From Gymnogyps californianus (taxonomy: Eukaryota > Chordata > Aves > Accipitriformes > Cathartidae), in contig NC_059477.1 in the NCBI RefSeq assembly GCF_018139145.2, positions 35,257,502 to 35,321,501 on the forward strand: a stretch of DNA of 64,000 nt. Reading direction: 5' to 3'. A program made the translations under genes and the position numbers. How positions within the stretch are numbered: the first letter of the stretch is position 1; each line of letters starts with the position of its first letter. The notes beneath the pieces were generated by a model, which saw only the letters and a list, made by a program, of their open reading frames with translations, was not told the origin of the DNA and ran no database searches. Below, piece by piece: positions 35,501 to 47,250 of this stretch.

Positions 35501-38500
35501 ATCATAAGCATTCGCCTGCATTTATATTCCTTTATTGAACTTCCCTTTCATTTTCACTGTCTTCATCTCTTCTCGAATCCCTCTTTGCATCACCACACAT
35601 CATACTTCGATTTACTAATGCACAGATTTGTCGTGGTCTTTATATCATAGGATCCTCACTGAAATTTAACAGGAGATTGATTTTAACCAACTTAATCTGA
35701 ATTTAACTGGCTCTCATACAGTACATGCAAGTTTCATTAGAGCGAGAGGAGTATGGTCAGAAGAGAAGGACATAATCCCTTAAAACAGACTGAATTTGGA
35801 AACAGAAGCTTTATTTTCCAACTCTCCTTAAAATCAAAAGTACATTTCTTGCAATTTATATATATATTTTTTACGAATTACCTAAAAATTAACCTCAGTA
35901 ACCTAATCAGGTTTGCTTTTTATTTTTACTTGTATATGTATTTAATTTGCAAAATTTTCAGAGTAGCAATTGTTTTCACAGAAAATTGTATATTACTTAG
36001 AACAATAAGGACAGCATCACCTGGTAAAGCTTCAATAGAATTTGATGTTATCAAATATGTTTAATCATTAACTATTATATAACATAGCAAAGATGTCAAC
36101 CTTTGTATAGCTAGCTGCAGAAAAACAACTAGTTTATGCTATGCACATGAAAGGATGAAAGGACGTATGACTATATGCACAATGTATTTGAACACTGTTG
36201 TTTCCCACATACATTGTGATATACCAATTCTCAAAAAAAGGCTTCCATATCAAAGTTGTTTTCACACAGAAGTCTAAGTAAATTTTGACTAGATTAATTG
36301 TATGTATTATGCTACAGCCTAAAGGCACACCTAAATGACAGTCTCTTTATGCCCTCTCTTTCACACAAGAAAACATTGCACTCAAGGCCTTCCAAGGTAA
36401 GAAGGGAATGATACAAAGCATGAAGGGAAGAAAAAGCCTAGAAGTTGAGACTTTTCTAAAGTCATTCAGCAACGGATGTGAAAGGGAGATGTTTCTCTGT
36501 ATTATGAATATTTTTGTTGCTGGCAATTAAAAATACTTAGTGTTCCAAAGTAGGGTGAAGAGTCAGAAATACATTCCCAAATTCTGAAATATCTTGGCTT
36601 AATAGTATATACATACTTCTTCTTATGACTGAAAAGTTGTTCCAAACTTTTTAAGTGATGAAAGCACAGTAACTGTAAGATTTAAGAATTTTGATTCTGA
36701 GTCAACTCCACTAATAAACATTTATGTATACATTACAAATAACTTGTGCTCATAATCTATCTCTACTTTTCAAAACCAGTTTCTTCTTAGCCATAACTGA
36801 TTCTTCTTCTCAAAATGTGTTTCAGTCATAGCGAATTCTATGATTTTCTTCAGTTTCAAAGTGTACAGTAAGTACAAGAGCTCATGAAACTCTTTTGTAC
36901 AGTAAACAAGCTAAGTAAGTTGAACAAAATAGGAGGACAAAACACACCTAAAGCACTCTTGACACATGCCAGAGGACAAGCATTTGCACAGCATACTGAC
37001 ATCACTCTGTAAAGGCATCAGAGAAAATGAAATAATTCACTCTCATGATGAACCTTCAAATGAAAACAGTGTGAAATGGAATCATTGCTCTTACAGTTTT
37101 AATACTTAGATCTCATTCAGCCACAGATGTGGCATTGATAACATTGTAACATTATTTCCGTATCCTTTCAAAATGTAATGTCTGCTGCTATCTCCCATTC
37201 ATCATACCTTCTGCTATTATTACGGCATTAAGACCACAAGTGTACTATCTCCAGATCATAATGAGAACTGGTGAAAATTATTTCTTTTTCCACTTTGGTA
37301 TCACCTTTGTCATAGCACAGATTAATTCTGTGTCATCTGGGAACACATATAGTTACGCTACTTTAAGAAATATGTTACCTATGCAACACTACTTTGACTT
37401 TTCAGTATTCTGGTACACGTCGTTCCTTCAAAGCTCCTCTCTTTATAACTTTCCTCGATAAGGCTACTTCCCTTTTAGATACCAATTAATGAATATGAAG
37501 CCTGAGTAACAGCTCTGTAAAGCAATGAAAAGGCTGACAGTTGATGTCAAAATGAGGGTGGAGTGTATTCTGAATGTCTGCCCAGTCTACACATTCCCTA
37601 TGGCATAATAAAGCAGTTAAAAAAGAGAGCAGTGGAATGGCTACTCAATCAAATTACAGCGTGTAGAAAAGGTCAAAGCAGTAGAGCACAATGATATAAT
37701 TCACAGATTATACAAGACATTAAAATTCTGATATGACATTCTTTGGGAAAAAAAGATTGTAACAAGGACAAAAAATGGCAGGACATTAATCCACTCCTAT
37801 GACAACATTTGTACCCAAACTAGAAAATGTACAACTGCAACCTTTGTTAAGTCTTTCTAAGACTGGTTACATGGCTTAATTTCGGATAGTACATATTGAA
37901 TCCCTGTCAACAAGTTCTGCTTATAATTAATGCAACTGGGCAAGGGGATGAATTTGAATGACACGAGTTATATTTCTAAGGATATACACAATTTCATCGT
38001 ATCAGAGCCTCCTGTTTCGACAAGCAATTGCATGTACCCTATACAAGCCTGAACAGATACAGATATAAGTTTAAAGTATAGGTAGCAGACGTGAACAAGC
38101 ACACATGAATGTATAAAATTATGTTAATTAAATTATTATTGTATGTATCCCTGTAGGACCTAAATTTGTTAGTCAAGATTAAGGAACCATCATATCTGCT
38201 ATAGTAGAAGCAAAGGAAGATATGGTCACCTTCACCCTAAGAGTTTACGGATCTAATGTTAAACATGACATGACAAGCGAGTGGAGCAGATGGCAGTAAG
38301 AACTGTAAAGACAATATAAATGCAAGGTCCCAACAGCTAGTGAGGAGCCTGATCAAAAGTAGACAGAAATCAGCAGAAAGATTCCCACTGCTCGAATAGG
38401 CATCATATCAAGCCTTTGATCACTCCAATTATTTTTGTATCATTTATAGTTTTTATTTTTGTAACTCAGTAAATGAATAACACCAACTACACCAAACTGT

Positions 38501-39671
38501 GGCTCACCCTAGCCATTGCCGTTCAACACACTTCTTGTGTGTCACAACAGAAAAATGTTTTGCAAAACAATTAGAGAAAAAAAAGTAGTGGCTGCAGTAC
38601 ACTGTGGAAAAGACATTTGCAGGAGCAGCACGTATTGCAAGTCCACTTTGACTGAGGCAAACATGGAAAATTTTTTGCATAAGATCATTTCTTTAAAATT
38701 TAGAACTGAAGGAAACAGTGAGATTCAATAGTAAATTTACCTAAAACTACTTCGATTTTTAATACAGTTAAAATTCTTGGAATAGTTATCTGGGGAATAC
38801 CTAAAGTCCAGCTTTTCATTAACATTAAACCATGTACCTTCACCTTTGACACAGCAGCAGCATTAAAGCTGGTTATAAAATTTTAAGTCAGAAAGGACAT
38901 AAGCTACAAAGGGACTCCTCTTTTCTGCCAGCGTGACAATCCTAATACAAATGTAGATTTTATATTCCATTATCTTTGGTGATTAAAGGTCAGTTTGTAC
39001 ATACAGAAAGTACACTTTCCAAGTGGTTTGAGTTCATGCCCTTACATCATGAAAACTTCCCTACGGGGGAAAAAAGTCACAAATAGAACCTTAAAGAATA
39101 TTGTGCTTGATGATGTAACATGCCAGCTTTATCATTTCTTTCCTGTCTATAGAGCCACAGCAGGTGAAATAGTTATCTGTGTGTTTTGCAGCCAAATCTC
39201 AGAGGCAGGATTTCTTATTCCAGACTTTCCACTTAGCCCATGACTAAGATTTATTTGCCCTTATTTCTTGTCATCCTCTTTTGTACTTCAGAGCCAAATG
39301 AGCCCGCACCACAGCTCAAATGTTTAGGCTGGCAGCTTCAAAGATACACTCTGCTAAACACTGTACTGTGACTTGTCCTTTAAAAGGATGTACTACTGTA
39401 GTATCATATAATTATATTTTCAGGCTAAATATTTAAAGAACTTTTCAGGTTTTTACAATTTTTAAACATTTAAAACCTTCTTGCTTATGTAGAACATGCA
39501 AGAGAGACTGGGAACCTTTATTATAAAAATATCAAATCAAAGTAATTTGTTCTACTCTTCCAGCTTGCATCCCTAGTTATTAACAGTATTAGCTGCATAG
39601 CATACTCCAGTAACTCAGGTCAGAGCACCAAAGAAATGAATTAGAGAATAATCTAATTTAACAACTGTTTA
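32552..39671. other. Unique AT-rich DNA, no gene seen
   Basis: No exon is recognised. The longest frames, 34666-34959 (97 codons, minus) and 35753-36064 (103 codons, plus), are rich in Phe, Leu and Lys as expected for random AT-rich sequence. Two weak stretches near 34430-34490 and 36440-36495 faintly resemble antisense MIR but are not called. Oligo-A stretches occur at 34158-34196. Confidence 0.55.
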
Positions 39672-39795
39672 AACATAAAATCACAAAATCACAGGAAAAT
39701 TTAGATTGGAGGGGACCTCTGGAGGTCATCTAGTCCAACCTCCTACTCAAAGCAGGGCTAACTTCAAAGGTAGATGCGGTTGCTGAGGACCTGAA
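39672..39795 (-). mobile_element. CR1 3' end fragment, second subfamily
   Basis: The plus strand reads TTAGATTGGAGGGGACCTCT then GGAGGTCATCTAGTCCAACC and CTCAAAGCAGGGCTAACTTC, which is the antisense of a well-known CR1 3' tail type. A terminal 8-mer repeat (GTGATTTT twice on the minus strand) lies at 39672-39690. The recognisable part is only about 120 bases. Its diagnostic words differ from the copy at 21004, so it belongs to another CR1 subfamily. Confidence 0.9.
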
Positions 39796-42700
39796 TGAAA
39801 TATGCACAGGTAGTACCCAGGACTTCACATTTTCAGGTCAATGTTAGGCTATGGTCTTAAGATCCCTTTTATGTTCTCTCTGGCCCTATGGATCCTTCAT
39901 GTTTTTTTCAGATGGTAAGTCAACTTCAAAAGCTACCTTAGCTGGTTAAAAATCTTGGTCAGAGTCTGTTTCCTGTTTAGCATAACAGAGGGTGGAGCTT
40001 GATTAGTATGTCTAGAGCAATTACATTACACATTATTAAGAATACCGATAAGGCAATGCTGTAACAGCTTTCATCATCAGAAATTCCATTCTAAAAACAG
40101 ATTACCCCACCAAATTTAAAAGCCAACGGATTTATCAAATCGTACACGTACATTCAGGTAAACAGCTGTAAAAACACTGTCTGAAAAAAGTAAGTCAGAG
40201 TTTTTACTTCAAAGCAGCTATACATCTCCAAATGATCCCATCAATAAACTGAGAAGCAAGCATGGTTCTCTGATGTATTTTCCCACATCCTCCTAAGAAA
40301 GTAATGATGTTTGTTAAAATCTCACAATTACAAAACAATGTCCTGCAGAACATGAATTTTGCGGTATATTAACATGGGGGAAAAAAATCCTTATTGAGCG
40401 ACTACGACTTAATCCAACACACATTCAAATGAATGAGCAAGTTTGCAACAGGTGTTTAAGTTTTTTATTTCTACAGCTCCCCAGGGAGTCTCATTCCAGG
40501 CCTCAAGAGATCTGAAAACTCTGCCCACTGAGACCTCGGCTTGTAGGGTGTTGACACACAAACTCTTCTCAGTGCTGAAGCGCCTCTGAAATGAGTGTGC
40601 AGAGACCACACACCTTTGTGCGCTTGTTATTAAAGGCGCCTAATAAAGTTATAAATGTTGTTACTGGCTAAATCTCATAGTAAGAACTACATTGTTCATG
40701 CAGTCAACTGTTTTCTCTTCCTGTTATTTGTAATGAACAGCATCAAAGCTTCTTTCTTTCATTCCTGCCATTATTCTTTACATTTTGAAGCCAGCACTAT
40801 ACTGGAATAAAATAACTGTCACAATATGCACTCCTTTCTTTCTGGCAAATTAGAGCTTTGGTGCAAAATACATAAGGCTATTGAAGTCAAAAGAGTTATG
40901 CCATGGATAAACTACCCTGGTGATATTTTACAATTTGAAGTCATTACAACACAAGCTTTCGTTTGTCTCTGTGACACACAGTGCAATGTTCTTTAGAGAA
41001 GTAAACTGTGTTCGTTGCAAAATGTTTCAGATGGGACTCTCTTTACTGTCTTTTCCCATTCCATTTAAATGTTTGCTACATATGTCTTCAGGGAAAGACC
41101 TCTCTATTTGCGGTGTCTTTGATTCAAAGATATTGCCATCTTCTTCACTTAGGAAGTACTGAAAACATATATTTTATTAATGGGAAATCCGTGAGCCAAG
41201 ATGTGTCATATTTCCTAGCTAATATGCTAGGCAAAAAGCAGCACATAGCATTTGGTGTCTTTTACCACTAAAAGAAGAGAGAATGACCTTGCACAATAGA
41301 AGAGAAATACACTTCCAGCATTAACTAAGCCAAAGCTCCTGGGAAGCATGTGGTAGCATCATAATTTCTTTTCTACCCCTAGTATTGATGTGTGCACTGT
41401 TGCAGAGAAGGGTAGAAAGAACAGAAAGACCGGGATTTAAGAGTAAAAACACAAAAAGATGAGGACAAGCAATTACACGTACATTGTATTATTTAAAATT
41501 ATATCACAAAATAGCAATGGATAGTTGTACGCCATTCTGTGCAAATCACTGATTATGATCAATTTAAGTCTTGAGAAGCCATACTACAAGTAAAGATCAT
41601 AATACTAAATTTATGTCTCCAAAGAGATTAAATGCTGTCAGAAAGAAGGGATATACTGTGATTTTACTTTCTTTTGGTATTTTGTAAAAGACCACAATAC
41701 AGAGAAAGGTTATGTCTTAGGTGGCCATATGACAATAAAACTACTCTATAATTTTTTGTTCAGTTCTTGTAATCTTGCCACATACAAAGACAGAGTCTAA
41801 TTTAGGGTGCCTGATACAAAGCAACATCCGAGGTACTTCATGTTTTACGTAAGCTCCTGAAGGTTCATACTACCTCCCATATGCTTTAAATAGATCAGTT
41901 CCTTGCCACTGAAATCCACCAGCTTCTGGGACAAACCATAGCAATTGCATGAGGCTATATCGGTATCTTAACACAGGCTTGGACCCACTGGCCCAGTGCT
42001 GTCATATCTCAAATAAACTGGGTCTTCTGATTAGTAACAGACACATGGTATTGGCTGAACATTAGCAGCCACAGCTGGATATTTGGAACTGGCATGGGGC
42101 AACCTCAAGTCATAAGACCTCTCTTCTGACTTCTCCATTCCTGGCACAGAGGATCCTTTATGTTGAGGCCAGTCAAGGGTGACAAAGACTACAGATTGCA
42201 GAGCTCAGACCAGCAGGAAATGTGGCCTGTGTTCGCATTGCATCTGGCCTGAGTCTTTCTGTGCAATGGCTTGCATAGGAAGCCAATGTATACGTACACA
42301 AGAGAGACACAGAGTGCAGTACTGAGCTCCAGGTTTTAAAACAGATGCATCTCATGCTGGATATCAGATTATAAATGGCAGTAAAGGATACGAGATCAAA
42401 TCAACACTTGTGGAAAGCCATGAGGAGATCCTTGATGATAAGAAGCACCAAGAACTAAGTTTTCTGCCTGTGCTAAGAGAGAGCACCATTGAAATAGCGG
42501 CTAATACTGTCACGGGAACTGAGGTTCAGTACAGACTGAAGGACAATGTCATGTGTCTGAACTGCAACACTCAAGGCAACACACACACTGTATGTTGTTC
42601 GGAAACTTCCTCAACATGTCAGGTGGGACTATTAGACTATGCACACATTGGAAAAGCAACTGAGGTAGCAGCTACTTGAGATACAAATGTTAAGCTGGAC

Positions 42701-44257
42701 ATTTACAGAGACTTACAACAAGGGCACGGCGCCCTCAAAACTAGTATTAGGAACTGTCCCCAAAAGGAACAAGTTTCATGACTGAGACTAATTTAGAGTG
42801 AAAGAAAATCTAATCAGTTACCTTTTGGAAAAAAAAAAAAAAGGATGACCACTTTTGTCACCCAGAAGATTCAGGGGGTTTTTTGTTGTTGTTAATTCTA
42901 GATTATGAATACTTTTAAAAATGAGACCCTAAACATATTCCAGCTCCTTGGTGGGACATCACTGTTCTTGTTATTACTAATACAGCTATTGTTAAAACAG
43001 TGCCTAAATATCAGTCAGGTGACCTCATTCTGCCAAATGACAGTAATAACCATTAATAAAGCAAGCTTGCTAATGTTCTATAATTATCAGATGAAATGAT
43101 ACTGTGTTGCACAGTTTTCCCATGAAAATTCATGGCTGTCATTCTAGAGAAAAGCATTCAGACAATGCCAGGTGTAGGAATGTGTACTTGTATATTATTC
43201 CATACACACCTAGAAACTCAAGTCTTTTGGACTCTGGCCCAGTGAAGTAATGGAAAGACTCAGGCAGTGAGTCCTAAAAATAGATGATAGACTTTTTTCT
43301 TTATTATTTATAGAGTTTTATCATCACCTAGTTCCCTACATTTAATACACCTTGCTACAAAGTTCCTCAGATCTGACACTTGGAGCCGGTCACACTCTAC
43401 CTGTCCCACACAGCCCTTTCCCATTTGGCTGTGTAATGATTCCTTCTAGCTTACCCTGAGACATACAGACCTCTAAAGGAAAACATTTAATTATTACATG
43501 CAAAATAATTATTGACAACAGAACCGATGGGAGGAAAACAATCCCATTTATAGCTTATTTTGCCTGATGAACATGTTAATAAAAATGCATTACACTGAAT
43601 TAATTAAGCAAGCGCAAGAGGAAAATTCAGTTGTATGTTCTATATACACTAGAAGTCACAATTTTATTTTCTATACCACTTATTGTGCCTTCAATTTGCA
43701 AAAGCTGAGCAATCAAAAACTCCTTGCATCAGCTTTAATTGCTCCCATATCCAGTGTGTAAGTGCTTACATAGTAATTCCTCTGATACACATTTTAAAAG
43801 TGTCAGTTTTCTCATTTTTTAAAGTAGTTAACATAGACCTCACATAATCATCTTAAGCCATTATCAACACTGCATTGTTCTTTTTTAACACTTAAACCTT
43901 CTTTTATGGCACACATCTATGTAATTGCAGAAGAGATCTGCTTTTAGATCACTAAATCCTTCTTTAACTTGTATCATTCAGAGATGTTTGATGCAGGGAT
44001 AAATTCTGTGAAAACAGCAAATTTAGTCTAAAAGAATTGGATGCATTCCTTAACACATAAAACTAGTAGGTGAAATACCAGAAAAGTAAACTTTTCAATA
44101 TTTTCCCAGTCTACGATCTTCTGTACAGAACACTGAAGTCTGTTGCAGAAGGTTAAATGGTGACCATACAAATATAACTTTTTATAGCAATATCAGCTAT
44201 TTTAAACTAATTTGAAGTCACAAAACCCTCTTTTTGGTGCATCAATGATTTTTACTA

Positions 44258-44273
44258 TGATGATGATGATGAT
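44258..44273. repeat. (TGA)n trinucleotide microsatellite
   Basis: Just over five TGA units in a row, bordered by ATGATA variants. Confidence 0.9.
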
Positions 44274-44292
44274 ATGATAACCTGAGTTATTA

Positions 44293-44342
44293 GAAAAAGT
44301 AATTTCCCAGTTATTGTATCGAAAGGCAGTAATTACTTTTTC
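44293..44342. repeat. Perfect 12-bp inverted repeat with 26-nt loop
   Basis: GAAAAAGTAATT at 44293-44304 is exactly reverse-complemented by AATTACTTTTTC at 44331-44342. The arms do not extend outward without mismatch. The loop has little further pairing, so a microRNA precursor is unlikely; a decayed miniature DNA transposon or chance are alternatives. Confidence 0.8.
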
Positions 44343-46189
44343 AATAAAGAAAGTGAGAACTATTAGGATGGCAAAAGAGAAATAAATTAGCTTTATACCC
44401 TACACTCAATTAAACTATCATAGCAAGAAGGCAATGAATTAAGGTAATTTGAGGGAAGGAATTGGATTTTACATAACAAAATGTTTAAACTTTTCGAAAA
44501 TCCACTGAAATCAAACATAAGAGCTAACATACTAACAGCTCCTAAGACCCGTTGTAAAAATAGAATTATAAAATATAAGTAAAGTATGTCTATTTGTATA
44601 GTTCAGCATGTGATTCTGGCACTAAGAGTACACACAGGTGTTCACTAGGGACAGTCTTCTGTGCTAATCTCACCCATTGTAAACTCATGTAAATTGGGGT
44701 ACCACAAATAAAGATACATTTCCATTATTAAAAAAATTTCCAAAATCTTTTAGGAACTTGCCATAAAGCTGAAGTACTTTTTCACATTATCAAATTTTAG
44801 CCATTGTACATTTTGCATGTACAATAAATACAGTTTCCAAGATTTTCTTTTTTTAAATAGGAATTCAGAATGAGAAGCCTGTTTATGAAATTCCTTTTTA
44901 CCTACTTTGAAGCAATCCAAATATTTAGTGGTCATATCTTTTTAATGCTTTTTCTTTCATCTTCAGTAATTAATCATTTTTTAATTAAGCCTGTTTCTAT
45001 TACATTACACATATGTCTAAGGTTCTTCATGGAAAATATTTGCCTATCTCTAATTTTACCCCAATAATCTCAAAAAAACAAAGTAAGCAAAGAATTTTAA
45101 ATTTCAGGCATAGAATCATTCTATGAACCGCGTCACTACAACAGTCAAAAAAACTTAGGCAATTGTAAGCTCTGGAAATTAGGAGTGCTTCCCAGGTTTG
45201 CATCCCGCATGCCAGCTCTGAATCAAGAGATCTGCGTGAACGCTGTTTCCCTTTTACCAACCAAGTGCCACGATTTCCACGGGCGAAAAACAAACAAAAA
45301 CCAGTGAACAAACAAAAAGTTAAATACACAGAGCAGAACATAACAACTGCAGGTACCCAATGAGGTCTGACAGTGCAGGAAGTCCTATGTAATCTAACAG
45401 TCCAAACACTGTCTTAGTCACCTTTGGTCCCCCTTCTATTCTGTGAAAAAAGACAGATAAGTAGGGAGATACTCCTCTTGTCTTTCTTATCTAAGTTGAA
45501 CAAGTGCTTACCTCTCTTTGGATTACAGAAGGGCTACTGGGAGTCTAGATTCTTAACTTCGAGATCTCAGGTAAGTGTCTGCAGTAAGGTGAAATGAAAA
45601 CAAATCTTAAGTGTCTTATAAATGAGAGAAAATTTAATTTTGATTCATTTGGTGTTCCTAATTCATTCAACATCAATTTCCAAAAGGCTCCTGTTTATGA
45701 CTCTTATAAGTTCTATGCTAAGGAGGTTTTATTTGTAATTTTTGTTTTCCACATTTTTATGTTGCTTTATTGATCACAATATGAACAATAACTAAAGAAA
45801 ATAAAGTACCATAAGTGACATTTTTGTAACATGAACTTAGCCAACACCTACCAAAGGTAAGAACATTGGAAGAGAACTGATCAGTCGTGAGTTTTGAATA
45901 AACTGACCAAGACTATAGCAAGATGACTGTTCAGGTATAAACTGTGATCTTCTTAAATCTAAACCAGAGTATTCAGTCTCTTCTGATTCAGAGAACATTG
46001 TCCGTTCTGACTTGATAACCAATGCAAAAAGGAAACTAAGTTCTAGCTATGTTTAGCTATTAATATGCTGCACAGCTACAAAAGATACGGGCAATATTTA
46101 GTATCTTTAGGCTTTGAGTATCTGGATTTTTGCACATAGCAACCTTATCTATTGTACTCCAGCATCTAAGGTTCACTGTTTGTGTGCAC

Positions 46190-46400
46190 CTATTTCATTT
46201 TATTGTTCAGTTCTTTCATCAGCCATAGTGCAGCACTGAAGTGAGTTAATGAGTCTTACCGCATTATCTCCTCAGCAGTGTTATGTAGCAGAATATTTCA
46301 CATTAGTGCACGATGGCTAGCGTGACATTTAATGGTAATCAAATATCATTTCTTTTAGTGAAACTGACCTAAGAATTGTCTTCAGATCTCCAGGGGATGT
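46190..46400. promoter_or_regulatory. Candidate conserved non-coding element
   Basis: Balanced composition with GAGTTAATGAGTC near 46243, CACATTAGTGCACGATGG near 46299 and TTTAATGGTAATCAAATATC near 46329. No repeat or coding frame is seen. Called on texture only. Confidence 0.28.
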
Positions 46401-46979
46401 AGGAAAAATTATTTCTAACTTTCAGAATATTTGACATTAGTGTAATGCAAGCAATTAAACTAACCTTCAAGCTTCTTAGTCGAAGAGCAAGACAGTAAGA
46501 CTTTTTAGGCTAAAATTTTGTAATTTATCATGTACACTGTTTCAGAAGTGAATCTGAAGTATTCAAAATGTAAATTCAAAGCTGGTCTTTATTTTCACTA
46601 GGTGAATGAGGATGAAGACAGAATATTTCCATCATAAAGTTAGTTTAGTCTCCTTTTTGCATTAGTTATCAAGTACTGTTTTATTTTAGCTTACAGTCTC
46701 AAAAGGAGTCTTACATCACAAAATGTCCACCTCTTAAAGCATGAGGTTAGAAAAATTAACATGTCTCCCAGAGAAGATTCATAGGATTTTACCCCCATAT
46801 CTTCAATGAACTAATGTTCCATTTTATAATATTTTTTTCCTCAAAAGACTAGACATTAGTTGCCCACCACACAAATTTCTTGTTGATTACAGAAATAAGA
46901 ATTTTTTCTAAGAGTTACAGATCAGAATCAGGTTAAATCCTTTTGGATTTTTTTCATAATAAGCCACAATTATTTGCCT
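46401..46979. other. Unique AT-rich DNA, nothing seen
   Basis: No coding frame, RNA gene or repeat family is recognised between the two candidate regulatory blocks. Confidence 0.6.
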
Positions 46980-47250
46980 TGGCACGTGAGCTTATTAAAA
47001 GGATGGTCAGTGATTGCTTAATATAGTCAGACATCTGAGCTGCCCACAGCATTCTGTCATCAATTCCTTCAAATATTATTTTGCCTTTGTTAAGCTTTCA
47101 GTGCTCATGCTTCCTCTGGAAATTAGTACTGACTAGTCAGCTGCTGGAATTGTATCCCTACCCATCACCAGCCATGCTTTCCCAGACAACAAAATCTACT
47201 AGGTTTTGATTAGCTATTTTTACAGATGTCAAATGCTGGAGATTTTTCAT
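46980..47250. promoter_or_regulatory. Candidate conserved non-coding element
   Basis: The block opens with a CACGTG E-box (46983-46988) and contains GTCATCAATTCC, CTTTGTTAAGC (SOX/TCF-like CTTTGTT), TCAGCTGCTGG (CAGCTG E-box) and TTTTGATTAGC. It lacks homopolymer runs and repeat similarity. Called on motif density only. Confidence 0.3.

Larger units (their letters stand above)
39796..46189. other. Unique AT-rich DNA, no gene seen
   Basis: The block 40400-40640 is slightly GC-richer and contains a 66-codon minus-strand frame, but I recognise no family. Frames at 41008-41271, 42410-42679 and 45027-45341 (82-104 codons) also lack features. Small elements here are an A-run at 42829-42842, a (TGA)n microsatellite at 44258-44273 and a hairpin at 44293-44342. 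Confidence 0.55.

Noticed and set aside
44293..44342. microRNA precursor
   Set aside because: The stem is only 12 bp with a large loop and no flanking pairing.
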